Shown: piece by piece, positions 26,592 to 33,486 of the stretch
Position numbering within the stretch: the stretch's first letter is position 1
Layout of the letters: every line of letters starts with the position of its first letter
Source: Pseudocalidococcus sp964653145
Lineage (GTDB): Bacteria > Cyanobacteriota > Cyanobacteriia > Thermosynechococcales > Thermosynechococcaceae
Length of the DNA stretch: 64,000 bases
Assembly: GCA_964653145.1 (NCBI GenBank)
Contig: CAZZCG010000018.1
Coordinates: forward strand, 1 to 64,000
Direction of reading: 5' to 3'
Position numbers and translations under genes: made by a program
The notes under the pieces: model-generated
What the model was told of the DNA's origin: nothing
Databases searched by the model: none
What the model saw: the letters and a program-made list of their open reading frames with translations, nothing else

Positions 26592-26847
26592 GTTCCAGTC
26601 AGCCTTATTCTTTAGGGTCGGCTGAAAGAATCTAGTTCGGACATTAGCTCAAACTGAGGAAGCCAGGTTCCAGTCAGCCTTATTCTTTAGGGTCGGCTGA
26701 AAGTTGCAAGCGTCTATGACACCGACAGGCGGAACTTCAGCGTTCCAGTCAGCCTTATTCTTTTGGGTCGGCTGAAAGTACGGACTGCAACACTTGTTTA
26801 GATAGTGCAAGTACTGTTCCAGTCAGCCTTATTCTTTAGGGTCGGCT
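26592..26847 (+). CRISPR. CRISPR array, four 37-bp repeats and three spacers (CAST)
   Basis: Repeats begin GTTCCAGTCAGCC and end GGGTCGGCTGAAAG. They lie at 26592-26628, 26667-26703, 26742-26778 (one A-to-T change) and 26816-26847, the last having lost its final GAAAG. Spacers are 38, 38 and 37 bp (26629-26666, 26704-26741, 26779-26815). Length and the GAAAG end fit type V-K, but the sequence departs from the usual GTTTCAAC...GGGTTGAAAG pattern. The two ends of the repeat changed together (TTCCAG/CTGAAA instead of TTTCAAC/GTTGAAA). No cas1/cas2 is present. Spacer targets are not identifiable here. Confidence 0.93.
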
Positions 26848-26883
26848 CACCAAAACAAATCGGTAGCTTGAGCGTTAAAGGCC

Positions 26884-26937
26884 TCTTAACCATTCTGGGC
26901 TGATGAATATGGGTTGAAAGGAGTCTCGCCATTCGCA
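26884..26937 (+). ncRNA. Delocalised homing crRNA (degenerate repeat plus 17-nt guide to tRNA-Leu)
   Basis: A lone repeat-like stretch ends in TGGGTTGAAAG (26910-26920), the canonical V-K repeat end, and also keeps an AACCATTC...GGGCT segment. The following 17 nt (26921-26937, GAGTCTCGCCATTCGCA) match the minus strand at 27091-27075 in tRNA-Leu(GAG) with one change at position 13, where crRNA U would face target G. The match stops exactly at the tRNA 3' end. Separate short-guide homing crRNAs next to the array are known for V-K CASTs. Confidence 0.88.
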
Positions 26938-26963
26938 GCACTAGAGCAGTATCAGTGATTAGA

Positions 26964-27026
26964 CGACAGACTTTTGTTAAGACGACACTAATTTGTTAAC
27001 GATGTCAAATAATTCGTTAATGTACA
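26964..27026 (-). repeat. CAST right end: terminal inverted repeat and three TnsB-type sites
   Basis: Three inverted copies of the 17-bp TnsB-type site lie at 26964-26980, 26983-26999 and 27004-27020, spaced 19-21 bp apart, and the end is TGTACA (27021-27026). The outermost 23 bp are a perfect inverted match of the left terminus. The second site from the left end (14684-14700) recurs exactly here at 26964-26980. It lies 26 bp after the homing guide. Confidence 0.88.
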
Positions 27027-27074
27027 AGTAGGCACAGATCAGAATCTGGGTTTGCTAGGGTTAGATGTAAAATA

Positions 27075-27155
27075 TGCGGATGGCGAGACTCGAACTCGCA
27101 AGGCAAAGCCACACGCCCCTCAAACGTGCGCGTATACCAATTCCGCCACATCCGC
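27075..27155 (-). tRNA. tRNA-Leu(GAG), CAST attachment target
   Basis: The minus strand folds as a class II tRNA. The acceptor GCGGATG (27149-27155) pairs with CATCCGC (27076-27082), with discriminator A at 27075. The D-arm has GGCGGAATTGGTA. The anticodon loop TTGAGGG gives GAG. A variable arm and the T-arm GAGTTCGAGTCTC follow. CCA is not encoded. The CAST right end lies 48 bp from its 3' end, and the CAST homing guide matches its last 17 bases. The gene is intact after insertion. Confidence 0.95.
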
Positions 27156-27300
27156 ATTTTAGGCATCTCCTAGCATAGCCTAAAGGTCTACCTCAGTGGT
27201 GGCGGCGGGGAATGATTTTTCCAGGCCTGGAGTGATCAAAGATCAAATCCGGATCCGTTAAACGCTGGAGAGTAGGGTTCAGAATTAGCTGTGGGAAGAT

Positions 27301-28194
27301 TCAGGCCGGTTGAATATTGTTGTTCGCCCTGATCTCTGTTTGCCAAATCTGAGCGAGGCCTTCTTTGTAGGTGGGATAGCGCAGGGAGATACCCAGTTCT
27401 GATTTGATTTTAAAGTTACTGACACGGCGGGATTCTTGCCAAAATGAGGCGGCCATAGGGCTGAGGTTTGCTTCTTCCCAGGCCAAGGGCGGTGGCGGTG
27501 GCTGCTCCATTAATCGGCAGGCTTCAAGGATGAGTTGACTGGATTCCGTCGGTAAGTCATCGGCAACATTGTAAATTTCACCAGGCCGTGGCTTTGTCAT
27601 CGAGGCCCAAAGAGTTTGGACAATATCTTCCACGTGGATCCGAGAGAATACGTGGCCTGGGCGGACAATGTGCTGGGCTTTTCCAGATTGTAAGCGAGCA
27701 AAAATATTTCGACCTGAACCCGGCCCGTAGATACCCGACAAGCGAAAAATATGGCTGGGTAATCCGGATGCTAAAAATTCTGCCTCGGCCTGAACTCGAT
27801 GGCGGGAGCGAGTATTTTGGGGATTAACGGGCTGTGTTTCCTCAACCCAGGCCCCCAGACAGTCCCCATAGACCCCAGTGGTGGACAAATACCCAACCCA
27901 GTCCAGGCTTCCAGACCTTAACTTCGGCAGGATATGGGAAACAACCCAATCTTCACCGTCGGGGCCTGGGGGAATACTACTTAGAATATGGGTCACCGCT
28001 TCATAGGCCCCAGGATCAAGACTCGGAGGCTCTCCCTGTCCACCTGAAAATTGATAACAGGATAAATTCGAGCCGGCTAAGTCAGGCGGGCAATGACCAG
28101 AGCGATTGGTGATGTGGACGGCAATCCCCCGCTGCAGCAATGCCTTGGCCAATTCTGAACCGGTATAGCCACAGCCCAGGATCAAAACCCGCAT
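27301..28194 (-). CDS. NAD(P)-dependent SDR / epimerase-like oxidoreductase
   Basis: A 297-residue extended short-chain dehydrogenase with an N-terminal Rossmann motif of atypical form (MRVLILGCGYTGSELAKALLQRG, GxGYxG rather than GxxGxxG). The catalytic-type region YLSTTGVYGD (Thr/Ser and Tyr, ~100-109) and a substrate domain (HIFRLSGIYGPGSGR) follow. The family resembles YeeZ-like sugar-nucleotide epimerases of unknown substrate found in many cyanobacteria. It precedes no obvious partner, and the desaturase gene lies 66 bp upstream in the same direction. The precise reaction is unknown. Confidence 0.8.
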   Translation of the reverse strand: MRVLILGCGYTGSELAKALLQRGIAVHITNRSGHCPPDLAGSNLSCYQFSGGQGEPPSLDPGAYEAVTHILSSIPPGPDGEDWVVSHILPKLRSGSLDWVGYLSTTGVYGDCLGAWVEETQPVNPQNTRSRHRVQAEAEFLASGLPSHIFRLSGIYGPGSGRNIFARLQSGKAQHIVRPGHVFSRIHVEDIVQTLWASMTKPRPGEIYNVADDLPTESSQLILEACRLMEQPPPPPLAWEEANLSPMAASFWQESRRVSNFKIKSELGISLRYPTYKEGLAQIWQTEIRANNNIQPA

Positions 28195-28260
28195 GGAAAG
28201 ATTCTGCCAGACGAAAACAGGGTGATCACCAATCGCTAAAAAAGTTTCAGGACTTAGGGT

Positions 28261-29091
28261 CTATTCCGCCGACACGGGAACCTCTAAAACCCGCACCTTC
28301 TTCGCAAGGCCGAGAAACTGGAGAAATTGAATGGTCATCCAAGTTAGGTCAATTTCCCACCATTGCATGCCATGACGGGCCGAGTATTGATGGGCATGGT
28401 GATTATTGTGCCAACCTTCACCAAAGGAGAGCAATGCCACCCACCAACAATTGGTTGACCGATCTTCAGTTTCAAAGGTGCGATAGCCAAACTTATGGGT
28501 AGCGCTGTTGACAAACCAGGTGGTGTGATAGACAGATACCAGGCGAACAAGGACTCCCCAAACCACAAATGGCCAGCCCCCGATGAAGTAAAGCAAGGTC
28601 GCAAAGGCCACTTGAATCATGAGAAAGTTTTCATCTAAAAAGCGGTAAAAGGGATCATCGGCAATATCTTTAGTAAATTTGGGGATTTCAGCTTCAGCCG
28701 GGACATCCCGTAACATCCACTCAAAATGGCTCCACCAAAACCCTTTACAGGCATCATGATGATCCACATTCTGGTCAGAGTAAAGATGATGATGGCGGTG
28801 TAAGCCAACCCACCAAATCGGCCCCCCCTGCATCGAAAGGGTTCCACAAAACACCAAGACATATTCAAGCCATTTGGGGACTTGGAAACTCCGATGGGTG
28901 ACCAATCGATGCCAACCTAGGGTAATTCCCAGTCCGGCAGTAACCCACTGCAACACCAAGGCCAAGACCACCGCTGACCAACTAAAGGTACCTGGGACAA
29001 ATACTAATAAAAGGGATAAATGTAACAAAACCATGAAAATGGTAACCGGCCAGGATATGGGAGGCTTACTATAGTCGGAGGCAAGGGTCAT
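28261..29091 (-). CDS. Acyl-lipid/acyl-CoA delta-9-type desaturase
   Basis: A 276-residue membrane di-iron fatty acid desaturase. Three histidine boxes are present: HRLVTHRS (61-68), HRHHHLYSD (98-106) and HNNHHAHQYSARHG (near residue 231). Hydrophobic segments lie around 15-35, 40-60, 75-90 and 155-190. Such enzymes introduce the first double bond in membrane lipid acyl chains using ferredoxin, and in cyanobacteria this one is usually DesC. The family is clear; delta-9 specificity is assumed because it is the most common type. The SDR gene follows in the same direction. Confidence 0.9.
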   Translation of the reverse strand: MTLASDYSKPPISWPVTIFMVLLHLSLLLVFVPGTFSWSAVVLALVLQWVTAGLGITLGWHRLVTHRSFQVPKWLEYVLVFCGTLSMQGGPIWWVGLHRHHHLYSDQNVDHHDACKGFWWSHFEWMLRDVPAEAEIPKFTKDIADDPFYRFLDENFLMIQVAFATLLYFIGGWPFVVWGVLVRLVSVYHTTWFVNSATHKFGYRTFETEDRSTNCWWVALLSFGEGWHNNHHAHQYSARHGMQWWEIDLTWMTIQFLQFLGLAKKVRVLEVPVSAE

Positions 29092-29424
29092 GGAAAGATC
29101 TCATCGAATTACGCAAATTCCCTCCCAAAAGCTACTGGTCAGGAACTCTCTACGATCATTGGCTTAGATTGGAGTTTAAGTCAAGGAATCATCAGAAAGC
29201 TCCTAGACCTCCCAGAACTTCGAAAGGTTGCTGAATTATTGACAAATTCTGGAACTTAACCGGGTCTTGGAAAGATATTAATTTTTTATTAAATGTTTCA
29301 AGACACAATTTAAGTGTTCCTTAATGCTTGAATTTTTGGACGGAGCGACCTACTTCCATATTGATGTTTTGAGTCATTTGCCTTCCAATTTCGGAGGCAG
29401 GTTCACCCGGCCTGGGGATAGATA
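29092..29424. other. Intergenic region between divergent desaturase and secreted-protein genes
   Basis: The 333 bp separate two divergent genes and must hold both promoters. Short AT-rich runs occur near 29275-29300 (ATTAATTTTTTATTAAATG). I saw no coding frame, RNA gene or strong palindrome. Confidence 0.4.
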
Positions 29425-30069
29425 ATGATGATGCGACAGTTACGAACAATCCTAGTCCAGCGAATCCATCGGCAATCTCTGCTGCTTTTGACCATTGGGT
29501 TTCAGATAGCACTGATCAACGGGGCCTGGGGCAACCCAAACTCGACGCCCTTTCAAACAAGTGGGGGTGAAATCATCTGGCCGGGGTGGCAGGGACAACA
29601 ACGCTTAACCGTCGGTTATCCCGATATTCCAAAGGTGCGCTCACTCATGGCCAACGGTTGTGGAGTCATCAGTATTACTAATACGACCACATGGCCAGCG
29701 GCACCGCAGACCCAATTTCGGATCAATGGTCGAACTCTGGCCTTCAGTGGTATCCAAACTGGGGCAGCACCACGCTGTGAACGGGGAATGAACCAAACCG
29801 TGCCCCAATTTCGCAACCCCCGCCGCTTCAACCAAAACGTTTACATCGGTGGTTTTGAACCCCAGGCCAAGGTTGATGTGGCCTACTTAACAGTGCCAAC
29901 CACCCGAACCATAACGGCCAATGCCTGTGGACTGTTAATTATTCGTTCAACTCCAGATTTTCCCAACAGCAATCTGATTGTCAATGGAGTTCAGGTGAGT
30001 CGTAAAAACCTGCCCCTTCGCCCCGCACCCATTTGCCGAGACGGTCAACTATACGTGCCGCAATCCTAG
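29425..30069 (+). CDS. Secreted protein with two internal repeats, unknown function
   Basis: A 214-residue protein with a long N-terminal signal segment (~15-36, LLLLTIGFQIALINGAWG). The mature part contains two related ~65-residue units. The first includes VGYPDIPKVRSLMANGCGVISITNT...FRINGRTL...APRCERG (~66-130). The second includes VAYLTVPTTRTITANACGLLIIRST...LIVNGVQV...APICRDG (~148-207). Each has one Ala-Asn-[GA]-Cys-Gly and one Pro-x-Cys-[ER], so each unit could hold a disulfide. I do not recognise the family. ATG 29425 has two following Met codons, so the exact start is uncertain. No operon partner is evident. Confidence 0.7.
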   Translation: MMMRQLRTILVQRIHRQSLLLLTIGFQIALINGAWGNPNSTPFQTSGGEIIWPGWQGQQRLTVGYPDIPKVRSLMANGCGVISITNTTTWPAAPQTQFRINGRTLAFSGIQTGAAPRCERGMNQTVPQFRNPRRFNQNVYIGGFEPQAKVDVAYLTVPTTRTITANACGLLIIRSTPDFPNSNLIVNGVQVSRKNLPLRPAPICRDGQLYVPQS

Positions 30070-30266
30070 TGGAGTCTGGGGATAGTAACCGGGTATGTTT
30101 CTTTGAACTCAATTCAATCTGGCAGAATGGCCGGACAATGGGAGAAGTCTGTTATTCCCTGGGGAAGAAAACGCGAAAATGCTGGCAAACCCAAGGAAAA
30201 GTTCCTGATCAGGGCCTCAATTCTGACGGAAATGACCCAAAATTCCAGTTATTAAGGGCAACGGTA

Positions 30267-30455
30267 ATGGCTACGGTGATTTCTAAACTCGAGCAACCCA
30301 TAAGCTTTGCCTGCTTCTTTGGCCCCGTCACCTTGAGGCCTGGGATCAATCTGGCTGTGGATGACCGACAATGGCGACTTTGTAAAAATAATAATGCCGA
30401 CCTTCAGCTACTTTTGAAAAAGGGCCTGGTGGAAGAATTTCTTGATCCCCAATGA
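30267..30455 (+). CDS. Small hypothetical protein (~62 residues)
   Basis: This frame runs open from 30033, overlapping the preceding gene. A sensible start is ATG 30267 (MATVISKLEQPISFACFFGPVTL), giving a compact acidic/basic protein ending VEEFLDPQ. No motif, signal peptide or family was recognised. It is followed 50 bp later by the convergent end of uvrB. It could be a real small gene because the C-terminal part has a plausible amino-acid mix, but nothing else supports it. Confidence 0.35.
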   Translation: MATVISKLEQPISFACFFGPVTLRPGINLAVDDRQWRLCKNNNADLQLLLKKGLVEEFLDPQ

Positions 30456-30505
30456 ATGGCTGTTCTCAGAGCTTTAACGGGGCCTGGGTTTTAAATTAAA
30501 ATCCT

Positions 30506-32503
30506 CTAATGTCCCAAGAGCTTATCTCGCAGTTGCTGAATTTGATCTCGAAACTTAGCCGCAGACTCAAACTCGAGTTTTTTAGCCGCATCTTTCATTT
30601 GGGCTTCGAGTTGTTGAATCAGCTCTGGTACTTGGTCTAAGGATAGATCATCAACCTGGAGAACAGCCGATTCTAACTCCTGGGCATTGAGGCGACGGGA
30701 CACGTCCAAGAACGCCAAAATTGCATTACTCGATTTCTTAACAATGGGTTGGGGAACAATGCCATATTTTTCGTTGTGGGCCTGCTGAATTTGGCGGCGG
30801 CGATTGGTTTCGTTAATCGCTTTCTCCATACTGTCGGTCATACGGTCAGCATACAAAATTGCCTGTCCTCGCACGTGACGAGCTGCCCGACCAATGGTTT
30901 GAATTAAAGAGCGTTCTGCCCGTAAAAACCCTTCCTTATCCGCATCTAAAATCGCCACTAAGGAGACTTCTGGTAAATCTAAGCCCTCCCGCAACAAGTT
31001 CACCCCAATCAACACATCAAAGGTACCTTTACGCAAATCATCCAAAATTTCAATTCGTTCAATGGCATTAATTTCCGAATGTAGATAGCGAACTCGGACA
31101 TGGCGATCTTGAAAATATTCTGATAAATCCTCAGCCATCCGTTTCGTTAAGGTTGTAATTAAAACCCGTTCTTTCAACTGAATCCGCTGTTGTACTTCTG
31201 CCATCAGGTCATCAATCTGTCCCGTAGTGGGTCGAACAAAAATCTCTGGATCAATTACCCCCGTGGGTCGAATAATTTGCTCAACCACCTGTTTTTCAGA
31301 GACTTCGATTTCCCAATCTCCCGGTGTGGCGGAAACAAAAATACACTGCTGCACCTTATCCCAAAATTCCGGAGCTTTCAGCGGGCGATTATCCGCGGCA
31401 CTGGGCAACCGAAACCCATGATCGATTAAGACTTTTTTCCGGGCCTGGTCACCGTTATACATTCCCCGAATTTGCGGCACCGTCACATGGGATTCATCAA
31501 TGACAAGAAGCCAATCATTGGGAAAATAATCAATTAAACATTCGGGGGGTTCCCCCGCTTGGCGACCGGCTAAATGACGGGAATAGTTTTCCACCCCATT
31601 GCAATAACCCACCTCTTGCAGCATCTCCAAGTCATAGCGAGTCCGTTGATCAATCCGTTGAGCTTCTAAAAGTTTTCCCTCAGATTCCAGCTTCAATACT
31701 TGTTCTTTTAACTCAGCAGCAATATCCTCACAGGCCTGGGCTAAGCGTTCAGCGGGTGTGACAAAGTGGCGCGCTGGGTAGATATTCAAGCCTTGCAAGC
31801 TTTGAATTGTTACCCCGGTAATTGGATCAATGTAGCGAATCGCCTCAACTTCATCCCCAAAGAACTCAACTCGAATTAAGCGGTCTTCATAGGCTGGGCC
31901 AATTTCTAAGACATCACCTTTAACCCGAAACCGCCCCCGTCCCAAATCCACATCATTGCGACTGTACTGAATATTCGTTAAATCTCGCAATAATTTGCGT
32001 TGATCTACTTCCTCCCCAACTCGCAACGGAATCGAGGCTTTTAAATACTCAGCAGGCATTCCCAGGCCATAGATACAGCTAATCGAAGCGACCACAATCA
32101 CATCTCGGCGTTCAAATAGAGATCGGGTGGCACTGTGGCGGAGCATATCAATTTCTTCGTTAATCGAAGCACTTTTTTCGATATAGGTGTCCGTAACGGG
32201 AATATAGGCTTCAGGTTGGTAGTAATCGTAATAGGAGATAAAATACTCCACGGCATTATCAGGAAAAAATTCCCGCAATTCATTACACAGTTGGGCTGCT
32301 AAGGTTTTGTTATGGGCAAGAACCAGGGTAGGTCGGCCAACTTCGGCAATGGTTTGGGCAATCGTAAAGGTTTTTCCGGTTCCCGTCGCGCCTAAGAGGG
32401 ATTGAAAACGATGCCCGGCCTGGATACTGGTGACCAGTTGAGCAATGGCCTGGGGTTGATCGCCAGTGGGTTGAAACGGGGCATTGATCTTAAACTCAGA
32501 CAT
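30506..32503 (-). CDS. uvrB: Excinuclease ABC subunit B
   Basis: UvrB is the damage-verification helicase-like subunit of nucleotide excision repair, working with UvrA and UvrC. The 665-residue protein shows Walker A GATGTGKT (38-45), the beta-hairpin region following YYDYYQPEAYIP (~93-104), DESH (LLVIDESH), helicase motifs V and VI (GVNLLREGLDLPEVSLV, QTIGRAARH) and a C-terminal UVR domain (MKDAAKKLEFESAAKFRDQIQQL) that binds UvrC. Length and motifs are complete. It stands alone, with tRNA-Leu(UAG) upstream on the opposite strand. Confidence 0.98.
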   Translation of the reverse strand: MSEFKINAPFQPTGDQPQAIAQLVTSIQAGHRFQSLLGATGTGKTFTIAQTIAEVGRPTLVLAHNKTLAAQLCNELREFFPDNAVEYFISYYDYYQPEAYIPVTDTYIEKSASINEEIDMLRHSATRSLFERRDVIVVASISCIYGLGMPAEYLKASIPLRVGEEVDQRKLLRDLTNIQYSRNDVDLGRGRFRVKGDVLEIGPAYEDRLIRVEFFGDEVEAIRYIDPITGVTIQSLQGLNIYPARHFVTPAERLAQACEDIAAELKEQVLKLESEGKLLEAQRIDQRTRYDLEMLQEVGYCNGVENYSRHLAGRQAGEPPECLIDYFPNDWLLVIDESHVTVPQIRGMYNGDQARKKVLIDHGFRLPSAADNRPLKAPEFWDKVQQCIFVSATPGDWEIEVSEKQVVEQIIRPTGVIDPEIFVRPTTGQIDDLMAEVQQRIQLKERVLITTLTKRMAEDLSEYFQDRHVRVRYLHSEINAIERIEILDDLRKGTFDVLIGVNLLREGLDLPEVSLVAILDADKEGFLRAERSLIQTIGRAARHVRGQAILYADRMTDSMEKAINETNRRRQIQQAHNEKYGIVPQPIVKKSSNAILAFLDVSRRLNAQELESAVLQVDDLSLDQVPELIQQLEAQMKDAAKKLEFESAAKFRDQIQQLRDKLLGH

Positions 32504-32598
32504 ACCGCCAACTGCACCTGGAAAAATAAAAAACTGCTTTGATCCTAACCAAGGTTACCGAGAAGTTCTAGGTAAGGGGTAAAATAGGAAAGCTTTAA

Positions 32599-32680
32599 GC
32601 GGACGTGGCGGAATTGGTAGACGCGCTAGATTTAGGTTCTAGTACTGCAAGGTGTGTGGGTTCAAGTCCCTCCGTCCGCA
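32599..32680 (+). tRNA. tRNA-Leu(UAG)
   Basis: A class II tRNA: acceptor GCGGACG (32599-32605) pairs with CGTCCGC near the 3' end, and the D-loop contains GGCGGAATTGGTAGAC. The anticodon stem CTAGA/TCTAG encloses the loop TTTAGGT (anticodon TAG). The T-arm is GGGTTCAAGTCCC and the discriminator is A32680. CCA is not encoded. Its 3' end (CAAGTCCCTCCGTCCGCA) differs at several positions from the CAST guide, explaining why tRNA-Leu(GAG) and not this gene was used. Confidence 0.96.
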
Positions 32681-32949
32681 TTCTTGATTCTTTTTCCCAA
32701 GGCGACTTAGTTTTTCCCGAAGCTCAAAACTTGGCTCCAGATTTGCTTCATATTGCCATTCATGGGCGAACTAAGTCGCTGTCGGCTACTAATTTTGCTC
32801 AGAGTTTTAAGGATTTTCTGTTTTCTTCCTGAGCAAAAGAGTAAATTTCAGTACCTCAGCAGGTTGAATGCCACTCCCCGACAAGTTACAGCTGTTAGGG
32901 CCTGAAGAAGATTTAAGACTCATGCTGCTTCCTGGCGAAAGAGCTGATA

Positions 32950-33483
32950 TCAGGATGATTCCAAATCCGGCAGCTTATCCACTTGGAAGTATTGATAAAA
33001 CCGCTCTGTGACTTGCACCTGATAGGAACGCCCTTGGGGAGCCCGTCGTCGCCGAATAAAGCCAAACTCGAGCAGATCTTGAATATGTTGATAGGCACTG
33101 GAGCCCCGTAACTCAACCAACTCCGACTGGAGGATTGAACCTTTTAAGGCAATTAGGGCGAGGGTTCGTTGGGCCGCTAATCCGATATCCACAGGCACCA
33201 GGGTTTGAACCAGTTCGCGAAAGGCGGGTTGTAATTGCAAACTATACCCAGCGTCAGTTTCCAGAATTTCTAAGGCCGTGTTCCGGTGACTGTAATCTGC
33301 AATTAAATCCATCAGGGCAGTTTCCACGCTGACTCGATCCGCTTGGGCATGGGTCACCAATTCTGACAAGCTCAGGGGCTGTCCCTTCAAATACAAAATC
33401 GCTTCTAACTTTGCTGCTAGGGAGGGATGGGCTTGGGAGTCCCCATGGAGAGAACCAGGGGCAGGGGGTTTGACTGCAGCCAT
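32950..33483 (-). CDS. scpB: Segregation and condensation protein B
   Basis: ScpB is the winged-helix kite subunit of the SMC-ScpAB condensin that organises and segregates the chromosome. The 177-residue protein starts the ScpB domain at LAAKLEAILYLKGQPLSLSELVTHA (~23-47). The second winged helix contains TLALIALKGSILQSELVELRGSSAYQHIQDLLEFGFIRRRR (~112-152). ATG 33483 is used, 3 bp after the PhoX-like gene ends, so the two are cotranscribed. No scpA is visible in the window. The protein is short but in the usual range. Confidence 0.92.
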   Translation of the reverse strand: MAAVKPPAPGSLHGDSQAHPSLAAKLEAILYLKGQPLSLSELVTHAQADRVSVETALMDLIADYSHRNTALEILETDAGYSLQLQPAFRELVQTLVPVDIGLAAQRTLALIALKGSILQSELVELRGSSAYQHIQDLLEFGFIRRRRAPQGRSYQVQVTERFYQYFQVDKLPDLESS

Positions 33484-33486
33484 GAA

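Larger units (their letters stand above)
14658..27026. mobile_element. Complete type V-K CRISPR-associated transposon (Tn7-like CAST), 12.4 kb
   Basis: The element starts and ends with inverted copies of a 23-bp sequence beginning TGTACATTAACGAATTA. Inside are tnsB, tnsC and tniQ at one end and a MerR regulator, cas12k, tracrRNA, CRISPR array and homing crRNA at the other. A type I restriction-modification cargo lies between. No TnsA or TnsD is present, as expected for V-K systems, which move by a copy-type route. The right junction is about 65 bp from the protospacer in tRNA-Leu(GAG). The 5 bp outside the ends (GCAGT left, AGTAG right) are not a target-site duplication. All core genes look intact. 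Confidence 0.95.

Noticed and set aside
26629..26815. Array spacers as guides to host sequence in this window
   Set aside because: None of the three spacers showed an evident match by eye on either strand. A database search would be needed to find their targets.
32605..32832. Open frame of 75 codons starting inside tRNA-Leu(UAG)
   Set aside because: Its first ~25 codons are the tRNA sequence itself, and it has no motif or ribosome binding site.
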